Shown: piece by piece, positions 12,601 through 26,600 of the stretch
How positions within the stretch are numbered: the stretch's first letter is position 1
Layout of the letters: each line of letters starts with the position of its first letter
DNA from: Zerene cesonia
Taxonomy: Eukaryota; Arthropoda; Insecta; Lepidoptera; Pieridae
Direction of reading: 5' to 3'
Assembly (NCBI RefSeq): GCF_012273895.1
Contig: NC_052123.1
Span: 4,785,482 to 4,849,481 of the forward strand
Length of the DNA: 64,000 bases
Notes under the pieces: generated by a model
What the model saw: only the letters and a program-made list of their open reading frames with translations
Told to the model about the DNA's origin: nothing
Databases searched by the model: none
Program-made: the position numbers and the translations under genes

Positions 12601-15600
12601 TGAAAATGTATTGAATACGTTTGAACTATTCGCGGATTTATTTTGAGCTGTTATGAATTTTTGTTGTGTAAAATATTATATTTATTCAATTAATTTAATA
12701 ATGTGCAAATAAATATTTCTTAATGGTATTTAAGTTATGTAAAATTGTTTTAATAATAGCTGTTTTAATATGAGCTAGTTGAACAAAACATATATTTAAA
12801 AGGGAATTTAGGTAAACTGTGGATTGTGTAGTCTTACGGGTTAATCCAAATAATATATTAGTACTAGCTACACGCCCCGGCTCCGCCCGGATAGTCTTTT
12901 ATAGTTATTGAAATAAACTATCTTTTGAGTTGGATCAAACTGCAAACGGTGTGCAAATTTGATTAAAATCAGTTGAGCAGTTTAGGAGTCCATCGCGGAC
13001 AAACAACGTGACAGGTAATTAATATATATTAAGATGTATGACATGTTATATCTGCCAACCCGCACTCGGCCAGCGTGGTGGATAATAGCCCTAACTCTCG
13101 ATGGAGACCCATGTCCCAGCAGTAGGAACACATATGGGCTGATGATGATGATGATATCATGTAGAACCATATCCTATGTGAAATCACCAATTATGGAATA
13201 TGTATTTATGTGTATTGTGTGTGTGTGTGTGTGTGTGTAATGTGTTGGATTTTAATTTGATAATTAATGTATGTAACAAATTACAAAAATTACTAGTAAC
13301 TAGATTATGATACATATATAGCCTATAGCCTTCCTTAATAAATGGGCTATCTAACACTGAAAAATGTCATGAAGACGTCAAGATTCATAACATGTCATGT
13401 CACATGACTCTCGCTGTAAAGTCTTCGAACGTCGGGTTAAATCTATATTTATACTAGCTGCGCCCAGCGGTTTCACCCGCGTAAGTCCGTATCCCGTTGG
13501 AATATCGGGATAAGAAATTGACTATATGCTATTCCAGTTGTCCAGTTTCCAGCAAATTTCATTGCAATCGGTTCATTAGTTTTTGCGTGAAAGAGCAACA
13601 AACACACACACATCCTTACAAACTTTCGCATTTATAATATTAGTGGGATTGGGGAGGTCAAGAAAATATGCGGATCTCAATAAAATCTGTTAGTTTTGAT
13701 AAATATACATATTATATGTACAATTTAGGATTTTTGTATTTAATTCGAGCACATGGAAACAACTAATTGGATTCAATGCTTATAAAAGTTCAAAGCCGGA
13801 ACTCGAACCCGGGGTCTTTTGACGAGTCGCTCCACTTCGTATCCTTGTACAAAGAAAATATTTCCCTCTTTACTGGATATTGCGTTACGCCTGTCCAAGT
13901 TAGGCGCGGAGAGCGATTTTGTAATTTTAAAAAGATAGTCAAGTATGTAACATGGGAGATTTTATATTTTCAGTCTTGCAATAGTGTGTATTTATGCATA
14001 TTGTGTTCTATGCCTCCTTGGCACAGTGGTTAATGCGTGAGCGTAAAACCGAGGGGTACTGGGTTCAATTCCCGATGGGGACGCACAAAAAAGAAATGTC
14101 TCGGTCTGACAGGACACAGAAGGCTGATCACCTACTTGACCCTAAAGAAAATCGATCAGTGAAACAGATGTATATCATCTGCCCCATACCCCAGTAGGGG
14201 GCACGGGACTTCACTTAGTGTTCTATGAATCAATCCTTAATTCAATTTTCATTTAATAAACTTTTCGGGAAATTATTTTTTTTACCTCCGCATGGATTCA
14301 CATTTTCTAAATAAATGTACTTAAACTAAACTTAAGTTGTAACTAATATTGGTCTATCACTATATAAAATTTTGCCAACATCTCTCGAGTGGTTTTATAG
14401 GATTGACGGACAAACAAACACACTAACAGGCGAGCAGACAAACAGGAAAAAATACCAAACATCATTTTGACATCTATAAATTACAAAACAACCATCACAT
14501 ATTATATAAAGTGCAAATACTCTTATTTATATTATTAATACTCTTATTTATTTTTAATACATTAACAGTCTGATACAGAATCGCTCAGCCTATCGCTCCG
14601 CTAAATCTTATGACCTGTACCACACACAATCTCAGCTACACGAAGGGTGGATTGTCTCACATAACCTGCGATGTAAATTAAATATCATTTTATAATGGAG
14701 CCCATGTTTTAGAAAGGGAAGCTTCAATTTCAGAGCGATTTACTTTTATATATATTTGAATTTGAATTTTCATTTGACATTATAAAAAACTAAAGTTTGT
14801 TTAAAATTAATTTCGATTTAACTAAAAATGTTTTGCAAACGAACATAAATTCGAAAGAGTAGAAGAAATTCGATGATCCGATGAATTTTTTTCTATTATT
14901 TCAAAATTTCTCATTTATAAAGCAATTTAATGCTATAGAATTAACTAGCATGCTGTTGTGTTTCGTACGGTGAGTGGGGGAACTGGAGGCCCTTTTCCCT
15001 TTCCTGACCACTTCCCATTCCATTCCTTATTTCCACTCATCAATCCTTTCCTTATCCTATACCTCTTAAAAATGGACAGCACATTCGCAGAAGCATTACC
15101 TCTGCGAATGTTCATGGGCGGTGGTGAACGCTTACCATCAGACGAACCACCAGCTCAGTTTCCCGCTATGATATAAAAGAAATCATCGAAGACATTGGCC
15201 CTAAAGGACTAACTAGGCAGTGTTTAAAAGTCCCATACGTTTTAGCTTACTTCCCCTCAATGAAAAGATTTTTCGCACAAAGACGCGAGACAAAATGATT
15301 AACGACTTACTCGGATTACGGGGGTCAAAGTTCGATCCCGGGTTAAGCTGGAGTTACGGTGATAAGATAGGTTTTTGTGTGTTTTATGTGAATAATGATA
15401 ATTGATGGCCCCGTATTGATGGTGCTTTGATATATATTATTATGTACAGCTAGGTGTTACCCGCGTGGTCTTAATAATCATGCTACAAATTTTCAAACTT
15501 TCTCCTCCTGTTATATCCCCTGGGAGTAGAATTTATCAAAATCCTTTCTTAGCGGATGCCTATTAAAGTGGCTATCTGCAAACTATATTCCAGCGTAATC

Positions 15601-18600
15601 GGTCCAGTAGTTCAGGCTGATCGATCAGTCAGTTAGTCCATCTTTGCGTTTTATATATAAAATGATACACTGTGATTAATAAAATATTAAAGTAATATTA
15701 TTTAAATCTGCCTATATATCTGCCTCACAACGCTTCAGAAGGAATTCAAATCATTTTAATGAGTTATATATTATATTATTTGTTTTATTTTAGATATATG
15801 TGATGTGAACATGCGTCTAATAACAAATACTGTCATACAAAAAAATTTCATACAAATACGTTCAGCTGTTTCATCCATCACATAATTAGCATCCAAACAC
15901 ACATCACCTATAAAATCAATTATTCCTAAAAAAATCTATACATTAAATATTAATATAAATGTTTAATTTCCCTTACGGCGGAAGCTCGTAAAAATGTCGT
16001 CGGTCCATTGTCGGGCGAGCATTATGTCGATATCGACAATCGATAAGCCATTCCGGCGCGCATCACTAGTGATGTATTCAAGCTGAGACCGTTTTATAAA
16101 ATTGTATCGCGGTATTTTATATTTCTATGACGTAGGGATGGGTCTTTTGTGAATTCGAGATTGCAATTTCAATTTATTTATGGCGCTGTGGGTAGTTGTG
16201 AAATTTAGAAGTATAGGGTTTGATTTTTATTGCAAAAGGTTTGATAGAGATGGGTTTAGAAGGTTATTCATGAGATCTTTAATTTTATGACGTTTTATTT
16301 ATACTTGTATTTTATCGTGTGAAAAATAAACTTTAAACAATGTTAGTTATAATCTAAAATTATAATATGATAAGCGACTAGCTTTCCGCCCGCGGCTTCG
16401 CCCGCGTGGAATTCGGTTATATCGCTTTCATCTCCCTATTTCAACTCTTTCTGTCATTTTTTTCGCGATAAAAATTATCCTATGTCCTTTTCTAAGTTCA
16501 GCTCTACCTACATACCAAATTACAAATTGGTTCAGTGGTTTAGGCGTGAAAGCGTAACAGACAGACAGACAGACAGACAGAGTTACTTTCGCATTTATAA
16601 TATTAGTAGAGATATTGAAAATATCATAACAAACAATAAAAAAAATTTATATATATATCACATAGAACATGAATCCCAGACTCCTAATATAGCTTTCGCT
16701 GTATTTCAGTCTGCATATATATACAATAACTAGCTGCACGTCCCGGCTCCGCCCGGGTTTCTTATCTATTAATCGTAATTAAAATTATTTAAACTATCCT
16801 ATCTCTCAAGTTGGATCGAACTGCACATGGTGTGCGAATTTTATTATAATCGGTTAAGTGATTTAGGAGTCCATTGAAGACAAACATTGTGACAAGAGAT
16901 TGATATATAATAAGATAATATTAAAAAGTCTATGAAACGCCCTTTTCCCGACCAGTCGCACATGTCACGCTACCACACTGCGCTCATACACTTGACCGCG
17001 TTCAACGCCTTTGCTACATAACTCCGTTGAAACGGGAATTCCAAAGAGAATGTTCTAGCAACGCTCTGAATACCTCCGCTAAGTACGATTAAATCTTAAT
17101 TACTCCCCGGGGATGTTGTTTGTTTACTGGGCTTTTCGTGTGTGTGTACATGTGTATACTAAATAGCTCGACATTGAGTTTTATAAGTGCTATTTTGTTA
17201 TTTTTAATTATGATATCATACGATCGATTACTTTATCTAAAATTAAACATTCAATTTAAATTGGTAATCAAAGTGCTTAAATGGTTGTTGTTATCACGAA
17301 AACAGTTCAATATGAGAACATTCCCAGAATAAAGCCATAAAAAAACAACATTAATAAAATTATAACTCGACTAGACGTTCGTCTTGGCTCCGCCCGGATG
17401 TCGAATTTCCTATTTTATCTCAAGGGAGCATTCAATCGGGATAAAAAGTATCCTATCACGCAAGTTAGTATACCCTGTCTGTATACCAATTTTCATCAAA
17501 ATCCGCTCAGTAGTTTCATCGTGATTGACGGACAAACAATCAAACCTTCAAATCTATCTCTCTCTTAAGCCCTTCTCCGTCCACTGTTGGACATAGGCCT
17601 CTCCCAAGGTTCTCATTCTAATGTTATAAATTGAAGAGTTTGTTGTATGAACGCCCAAATCTCAGGAACTACTGGTCGACTTGAAAAATTCTTTTAGTGT
17701 GTAATAGCCCATTTATAGACTATACATGTACCACGGGCGAAGCCGGGTGTATCGCTACTTTATAATACTAGCGTAAAGAGTGATAATAAACTAAAAGTTT
17801 ACAAAAAACACAGCGTAAACAAACATTTGAAAATATTAACTGCCAAAAATTAATGACAACGATTTAAAAACGTCTCCAAAGACCATCGCAATAAACCGAA
17901 CGCCAAGCAAACATCCCAAAAAAGCGATATCGAAGCGAATTTATTATGCAATAAAAGTAATTTATAAAAAGTAATAAAGTCCCCCCGACTTTTGTATGAA
18001 AACCAATAAACGGAATGTATTCGCTGAATAAATTCGACACGGTCATTCTAATATCCTTTCGATTCTTGCTATCTTTCTTTGAAAGATATCTGTGTTATGG
18101 TAACTCGAAAACATATTTATTTGGTCTCTTTTTTATGTTTGTAAATATAACTTATTGTTTGTTGTGAAAGCTCTAATATCTATATATATATAAAAGAAAG
18201 TCGTGTTAGTTACACTATTTATAACTCAAGAATGGCTAAACCGATTAGGTTGAAATTTGGTACAGAGATAGTTTTCCGACCCGAGAAAGGACATAGGATA
18301 GTTTTCTTCCCGGAAATCTAACGGGAACGGGAACTTCGTCGGTAACCCCCCGAGTCTATCTTATCCGTGACTACGCAAGCAAAACCGCGGGCGGAATGCT
18401 AGTAATACTATAAATGCATGCTTCTTCACGTTTCAACCTGAACAGATTTCGATGAAATTTGGTAATTACAAAGCTTAAGACCCGAGATATGATATGATAT
18501 ATAGGATGGTTTTTGTCCCGTAAATGCATCGGGAACAGGAACTATGAGGGTTAAAACCCCGGCACTGCTTTGGGAACTCGGGCGAAGGGTTCAATTTTAT

Positions 18601-21600
18601 TACAACTGTGACGAGTGTTAGGAGGATTGGTTTAAATTAGTTCAATAACTTCAATTTATGCCTGCCATAGACGTGTAAAAGTAAATATATCGTAAGATTA
18701 TGTGATGTTTTACATATATTTATTTCAGTTATATTGTTCTTTATTAGCAAGCTTTCATGAATAGATAAATATCTATACTAATGACAGCCATGTCAGGGGT
18801 TGAGCTCGGACCTTAAAATCGATAAGTCGGGGTTCGAGACCGGGCAAGCGTGCAGAAACTAAACTGATTTTTCAATTTATCTGCACATTTGGATAACATC
18901 GCCACTGCTCGAAACGGTGAAGGAAATCATCCTGATGATGATGACAGACATGACACTTAAGTATCTATGAGTTTGCATATGAAACCAAACCTAAGAAATT
19001 TTAAGCATTTTTTTTACTTCAGTTATTATTGATTTATTTCTCTATCTAAGATTTATGTACTATCATCGTAACTTTTAACAAGCCTATAGTTTAAGGCTTG
19101 TTCATCGCTGCTATTGGTTCATCAGTTATCAGTCATCAGTTATCGTCAAAATAAGCTAATTCTCAGAAATTCTAGATCTCCCCAAGTACATAATCAATTA
19201 AAAACTTTAATATCGTAGATTGGATCACTCAAACTATAATTATTATTGGTTCAATTTGGATCAAATATTCATCATAATTCGCTACGAAATATTTAGGGCG
19301 ATAGGTCTAAAATAACGGGCAAATTTAATATAGATAGTAGAACTTCGACCCGCGGCTTCACGCGCTATTTTCATATTTGAACCGATATGTTATACACAAG
19401 ATCCACACCAAATAGTAGCATGGAAATGCTACTGTGTTAAATAGGATAGAATCACGCAGGCCTTATAAGTTAATGAAAACTCATCAAGTTATTGAGAAAT
19501 AAACTAAAAGGTCTAGAGAACCTCATGTTTTGGAAGTTACTTGACAGCAATAACCCACCTACCTATTCGGGTATTTCAGGATCATTTCAGGTATACAGTA
19601 ATATATAAGTATATAGTATAAATACTACTATTTTAGTAGTATAAGCTGTGGTGGCTCGGTGGTGGGGAACTCGGACTTCAAAATCGATAAGTCGGAGTTC
19701 GAGATCAGGCGAGCGTGCAGGAAATAAATTGATTTTTCAATTTATCAGCACATGTGAATAACATCACTGCTCGAAACGGTGAAGGAAAATATTGTGAGGA
19801 AACCGGCATGTCTGAAAATCAAAGTTCGACGGCATGTGACATCTGCCAACCCGCACTTGGCCAGCGTGGTGGATTATGGCCTGAACCCTCATAGGAGGCC
19901 TGTGTCCCAGCTGTGGGAACCAGTATAGACATTATGTATGTATTTAAGTTAGTTGTATCAATAAAGCTTTTAGCGTACGTACAAACTAGTAAAATAAAAC
20001 AATCATACTATGATGGGAACCTCTATAAACATTTAATTTGATTCGAAACTAGGCTATTTAAGACTTAATCAATAAATACTGCTTTATAGTTTCTTTAGAA
20101 CAGTGGTTAGACCCGAGGGGTCTTGGATTCGATTCGTGGTGGGAACTCACAAAATATCCCGCTCTAGCAGGACACAGAAAGCTGATCACCTATTTGTTTA
20201 CGAAGAAAATCGATCAGTGAAAAATATGTATATCCCCTGTACATCCATCTGTCCCTTATGTGGTATATCCTACTAACATTATAAATGCGAAAGTTTGAAA
20301 GGATGTGTGTGCGTTTGTTGCTCTTTCACGCAAAAACTACTGAACCGATTGCAATGAAATTTGGTACAAAATTTTAACAACTAGATTAACATATAGGCAA
20401 CTCTTTATCCCGATATTCCTACGGGATACGGACTTGCGCGGATGAAACCGCGGGGCACAGTTAGTATACTATATGGGGACAAGAGGACCCAAAAAAATTC
20501 AAAAAAAAAAAAAGAAACGCCGCGTTCCAACCGCCCGTCCGCACGTATGACGCGTGTCAGTCACTGTCACGCGGGCAATAGGATCGTATCACGTTATTAT
20601 TGGCTCGAATTTCTGGGGATTCTCCCAACTCGCCGAAATGCGACCCTGCCCTTTATGTGTTGTGATTGCCTGTACGTCAGCCTAGATTTATTTGTATCTT
20701 TGATTACGTTTTTTTCTAGATTTTTTGGGAATTTCCATCTTTTTTGTCGTGGGAAACTGATGGAAGAATCTTCGGGAAGATATTTCGATATAAGTTTATA
20801 TTATAAAGTATATTTTTTATTCTATTTAAACTGCTTCTGAAAAATTCAGGTCAATTTCTTAGTTCGTTTCAGCGTCATATACCTATGTTTATACACACAT
20901 ATGTATAACTTAAAGCTCTCAAGGATCCAAAATATCAAAAGTTGAAAGAATTTTCGAAATTAAACCAGTAGTTCTTGAGCACGCAAACAAACAAACAAAG
21001 AGGTGAATATATAGAGAATATAGATCCAGGAACCCATAATACAGTATAATGTCAAATCATAAAAAGCAAATAACAACTCACACACATATCATGTACACTC
21101 ACACTGACACAAATCAATACAAGTGAAGAAAACAATAAAATATTATTGTTACCACTTTCCTCTAGTGCTGTGCGATCGATTATCGATAAACCGAGTCGAT
21201 TGTCCGCTAGTTTGAGAAGGGGTGAAAATTCTCGATTATACAAACTCGATTGTAATGATAAGTTCAAGGAGGTCAAGTGTTCCGCTTTAATTGGGGTCTA
21301 GCTTATACTTAGTGCTTTATTTAGCTAATTAGACTTTAATGGCAGTTTCGAGTACTGAGTAAGAGGGCGTTTTAAATGGTTTGCCGTTATACTCGATCGT
21401 AAACGTTGTATACCATAGATTTTTCTATTTAATTTAAGCGATTACTCCCTCGTTTTACGTCGTAGTTAATTTATTTCCTGTGATAATGTTAACAAAAGAT
21501 ATGCAATTGTCGTATAAATCAAGTTCTGGCGCCGTTTAGGAGATCTTAATATAATTTGCTGAGGGATGTCATTTATTTTATCGATAAAATCAATTTCAAT

Positions 21601-23612
21601 TTGTTATGTCGATTGAAATGTCTCATAGAAATCTCATTAAATAAAAACTTTATTGTTTTAGTTTAAGTATAATATTTCTTTGAAACGCGATTTCATTATA
21701 TTATTAGTTTTTCACATAAATTAGAGTTTTGAACGGATAACCACGGATAAGTAGATATGAAACGCAAAGGTACTAGATCTATAACAAAAGAGATAACTAG
21801 ATCGATCGGGCTGAAATTTGAAATGCCGATGAACACAATGATGATGCCATTATACTCTACTATAAAAAGATACTGATGAATTCATCTACCAATAGGTAAA
21901 ACAGGTAATGAAAGTTTGTACCATGATATTTTATTTTGAACACGCATGCGAAGCTGCGGGCAACAGCTAGGTAATATATATCGTGAAAAGTAATTATGTT
22001 ACAAGATAAAGGAACGTCGCATTCAATTAAAAACATTTCAAGAGCAAATACGAATGTAATAAGAATTATAATTGGGCACAATTAGGATCAGGTCCTTCGA
22101 GCCTTTGAAGTATATACTTTAAGAGAAAAAAAATCTGTCTTTCGCGAGGGTATTTGGGCCATTAAACAATTGTTAATTATTCATTACTAATAAAATTACA
22201 AGAAAAAACTTTCTTGATAAAGGGAATGTAGCGTTATTTCGAGATTATTCTCAGAAAGTAACTAAGGACCAGTCCTGCGGGACTTATAAATAAAGGTGGA
22301 TAAATGTGGTGTTGTTTCTCAAAGAAATATCAAATTATTAACAGCTCGAGTGTTCGGGGAACAATCGGGGAGGTTTCACGGTTAACAGAGATAAAGTATA
22401 TATTAAAATATTTTAATAATGTTTATACAGATAAATGTATGTAATAGAAACTGTGCTCCTTACAAATAGTAAAATAAAGGCGAACGAACACTCACAACAT
22501 CGTGTAGATGTGAATAAATTAATTTATTAATTGGGAAATCACGCAAAAACAACTGATTCGATTTCGTTGAAGTTTTGTTTGTAAAGGCATTAAAAACAGA
22601 TTTTGATTTCATCCTTATTTTCAACGATAATACACAATTTCGAAATTTATAGTTCCTTTAATATAAAAAGGTGCAAGACCAATTTCACTTCCATATTTTT
22701 AAGATACAAAAAGTATTGCGAACAAGACTGACTGATTTGCCAGCTTAAAATATTTACATTTACTTCCTAAACAAGGAGGTTTCATGCAAATTTTATTCAA
22801 GGACTTGACGGCTTATAAATTAAATTTGTAATATTTAAGTGTGAATCAAAAGTACAAATAATGTTTTTGTGAAAGTGAATAAGGTTGTAATAATATATAT
22901 TATACAAAACATTGGATAAATCTGTGGTAGGGATGTGAGAGTTCGCCTTGAGTTAGCTGAACAGTAGGTTCTTAAGTTTAATCGTATGTCTCACTGACCG
23001 TAGTTTTTATGTTTATAAATTACATGTTTTTGCACTTAAAATAAAGTAAATATGAAATAAAGCCTTCATGATACGAAAATGAACGATTGTTATTAGAAAA
23101 TAAAATAACACAACAAACATTTCGATTGTCATATTCGAAAACATCCACATTTCATTTTTATCGACAATTCCCATCGACACGCCCCATCACTAAGCAACTA
23201 CATAAATCAAGGAGACATACGCCCTATCTGTTTTCAGCTTAATACGATCCCGAAACGTCTGAGTTAAAGGGAGGGGAACCCCCCACGGGAGGTTTTTTAC
23301 CCGTTATAAGCGAAGTTGAAGTTGATAGCATATTTCGTGGGTCTGTTTTTGACTTTTAATTTGAGTTTTTCGATCGGAGATTTTTGTCATAATTGATGGA
23401 GTAGTTTAATGTTGTTTGTTGGTATTTAGGGGGCTTATACACGAGCGCAAAGATGGATACACACTGATATATATGTACGAAACGATACGGGCGGGTACGC
23501 GGGCCTGGTGGACGAGGCAGCCGCGCCGATCTTACGTCAACCCGCATTGCCATTGTTAAAAGCGACACAATAACTGATTGAAAATTATACATTACATCAT
23601 CTTGTACTTAGC

Positions 23613-23645
<33 letters not shown>

Positions 23646-26600
23646 CAAAAATAGCCGTGAAACGCCTTCACGAACTATCCGGGAAGAGAATTAGATCAAG
23701 TGAGACGAGAGTGTGAGATTTAATTAATCATCTTTATAGTGCCTTTTCTTATCATTTAGCGGTTTTGAATAGATGTTAGCAGACTCTCAGACCTACCCGA
23801 TATGTACACAAAATTACATGAGAACAGATCTAGTCGTTTCGCAGGAGAATAATAACTGACATTGTGACAAGGGAAATTATTAGTGAAGAGACATAGAGAT
23901 TAATTATTACGACAACAATCGATAAGCTTTGATAAAACAGTCCACTAACCTGTAGGCCATGCGTATTTGTTCACCATTTTTGTACCAAATGAGCTGGGCG
24001 GGCGGATTCCCGCCCCGGCTGCGGCACACGAGCTCGAGGCTCTGCCCTCGCCTCACTGTCTCCCCCTCCGCGTAGCCCTCTATGTATGGGGCGCCGGGGG
24101 GATCTGAAAGAGGAAGCGTCGTTAGATGAGGTCGGGTTTTGGATGGGTTAAGTAGTAGTAAATTAAATTACTTTTAAAAATTTTTTGAAAAAAAAATTTA
24201 ATGGTTTTTTTATGATAGAGTGATTCAAGAGGAATGTATATGTATAATAATATTTCTTAAACTACTTCTGAACGCGTGCGAAGTCACGGGCAAAAGCTGG
24301 TTACAAATAAATGCGCTTTCTATTAAGAAATATATCCTAGACCTCAAAGGCTATGATGATCGATGAAAAGAAAATTAGAAAAAAAAGTCCCTAACAACAA
24401 TAGACTTAAAATCATACAATTAAAAAATAATTAAATTAATCACATAAACAGCGAACCAGTTACGCAGTCATAAAGCCATTGAAATTATCGAAAATTCATC
24501 GAAAAATATAACAATCAAAATAATAGACAAAAGGCCGTTTAACAAAAAAATACAATCGCGCGGAAAAATGTTAAGCGAATAAAAAAAAAATAATATTAAA
24601 AACTCATTACAATGGGGTCTCAGAAGTTAAACAAAATCTTCCGTTTGAGAGCGTCAAAGGACTGTGTAAATAGTGAAACGGCTAAGCGTAAAACGAATTT
24701 AATGAGTTTGCGGACAGGCGCCGTATATTGCTAAGACATCATCCGGTTTCTCTGTTTGCTTTCTTTAACAGATGTTTTATATAGAAATGTCTAAATTCAG
24801 ATCAAACGCAGTTTTGCTCGTTTTAAGTTATCTAAAACTAGCTGTTGCCCGCAGGTTCTCCCGCTCGGTCTTAACAAATGATCATGGTATAAACTTACAT
24901 CCCCTATTTTATCCCTTTGGGGGTAGATTTTATCAAAATCCTTTCTTAGCGGATGCCTATGTTATTACATCTACCTGCCAAATTTCATCGGTGCAGTGGT
25001 TTGTTTTTGAACATTTTTGGCAATGAAATTTTAAATATATTTGCTTCAAACCAGTCTATATGTTAATCCAGATTGTAATCTATCTCTGCGTAAATTTTTA
25101 TGCAAACGCAATCAGCTGCTTTTTCAACAGACATCCAAACACACGAACATTCACATTTATAATAGTAAAATTAAATTAAAAGTAAATTTGCTATAAAAAC
25201 AGGAATTATTAAACTATTTTTGTTTCTATTTGGTGCAACTATAATAGACCAGCTGCGCCCCGCGGTTTCGCCCGCGTAAGTCCGTATCTCGTACGAATAT
25301 CATAATATTGCCTATATGTTATTTCAGTGGTCCAGCTGTCTACCAAATTTCATTATAATCGGTTAAGTAGTTTTTGCGTGAAAGCGCAACTAACACACAC
25401 ACATCCCTACAAACTTTCGCATTTATAATATTAGTAGGATAGGATTACTATGAGTATAACTAGGTTTTTGTATGTCTACATACAATATGTATATCTATGT
25501 CCTAAGACAACTGTAAATGGATATATAATTTATACCTTCAGATATCAAACCTAGATTAAACTGAAATACGAGAATATTGATAGATTCTCGAGATCTAGAC
25601 TAGATCTGAAACGCATTTTTTACATCCGCAGATTGGGATTTCCCGTAATTTTTGTATCCATTATCTATGAGGTTTCGATAATTAGTTACGAGACTTCAGA
25701 CTAACATAGGCTTCTTTTTATTGCTGTAAACATCGCAAACATCGCACATGGGAATTCTCCTCATCCATACATAGACATCATAAAATCAAACAACAAACAA
25801 CACTTGTATATTTTTAATTACCCAACCTAACGCTGAAGTTGAGACTTTAAACTCAATAATAATTTCCTTTCTCTCCGTCGTCAAGATGCCATTTCTCAGC
25901 GAACCCTATAGGAGGGTTTAATTTTTAAAATTGCGCGTTTAATTTAAAAGGTCGAGTCATTTTTCTCAAAAGGGAAACCTTATTTAGAGCGATGTCACTA
26001 AACACTTCTCTTCGCGTCTGTACGAGATGTTTGTTCTTTGACATCGCGATAAAATATCAGAGTTCACCTTACTTACGAATCGTTTTGTTTCGATTTTCTA
26101 AATGTCAAAAGCTAATGAAATTTACTCAGACGGCTATGAGTTTAATAACTGGTGAAAAAGTAGGATTTTATCTGTACGTATGTTATGACAAAACAGCTAC
26201 ACTCTATTAATTCATTCATAAAACGAACCATATTTTAAAAATATTTAAGCTGTAGAAAAAATTGGATAATGGGGCATTAAAATATTAAAACCTTTTACTA
26301 TTAGACTGAAATAAAAACACAAATAAATCATGGTTGCATCCATATCCGTCAATACATTTCAACATTTATGGCAAGCTAGCTTTTGGCCGCGGCTTCGTAC
26401 GCGTTAAATTTCGTGTATTTAATAGATATTGTACATATAAACCTTTCTACTGAACCACTCTATCTATTAAAAACATCCCCATCAAAATCCGTTGCGTTTT
26501 AAAGATTTAAGCATACTTAGGGACACAGACAGAGAAAGCGACTTCGCTTTATACTATGTAGTAATATCTTCCAGATAACATATAAATAAGTATTAAATAT

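Larger units (their letters stand above)
5236..23949 (-). other. 18.7 kb intron between exons 4 and 5
   Basis: Filled with repeat copies listed separately. Unannotated parts worth noting: 20500-20700 is GC-richer than its surroundings and unassigned; 23220-23560 holds two GC-rich patches; 16026-16074, 21162-21203 and 23159-23195 carry the TAGTGATG-plus-ATCGAT motif. The stretches 10040-11200, 12000-12860 and 22000-23150 are AT-rich with nothing recognised. Confidence 0.75.

Noticed and set aside
14013..14090. tRNA gene suggested by A- and B-box matches
   Set aside because: The same head occurs at five places with a shared non-tRNA body, so it is a SINE head.
20442..20840. Longest plus-strand open frame, 132 codons
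   Set aside because: It starts inside an HLE-1 repeat, has a poly-Lys run from an A-stretch, and shows no domain motif.
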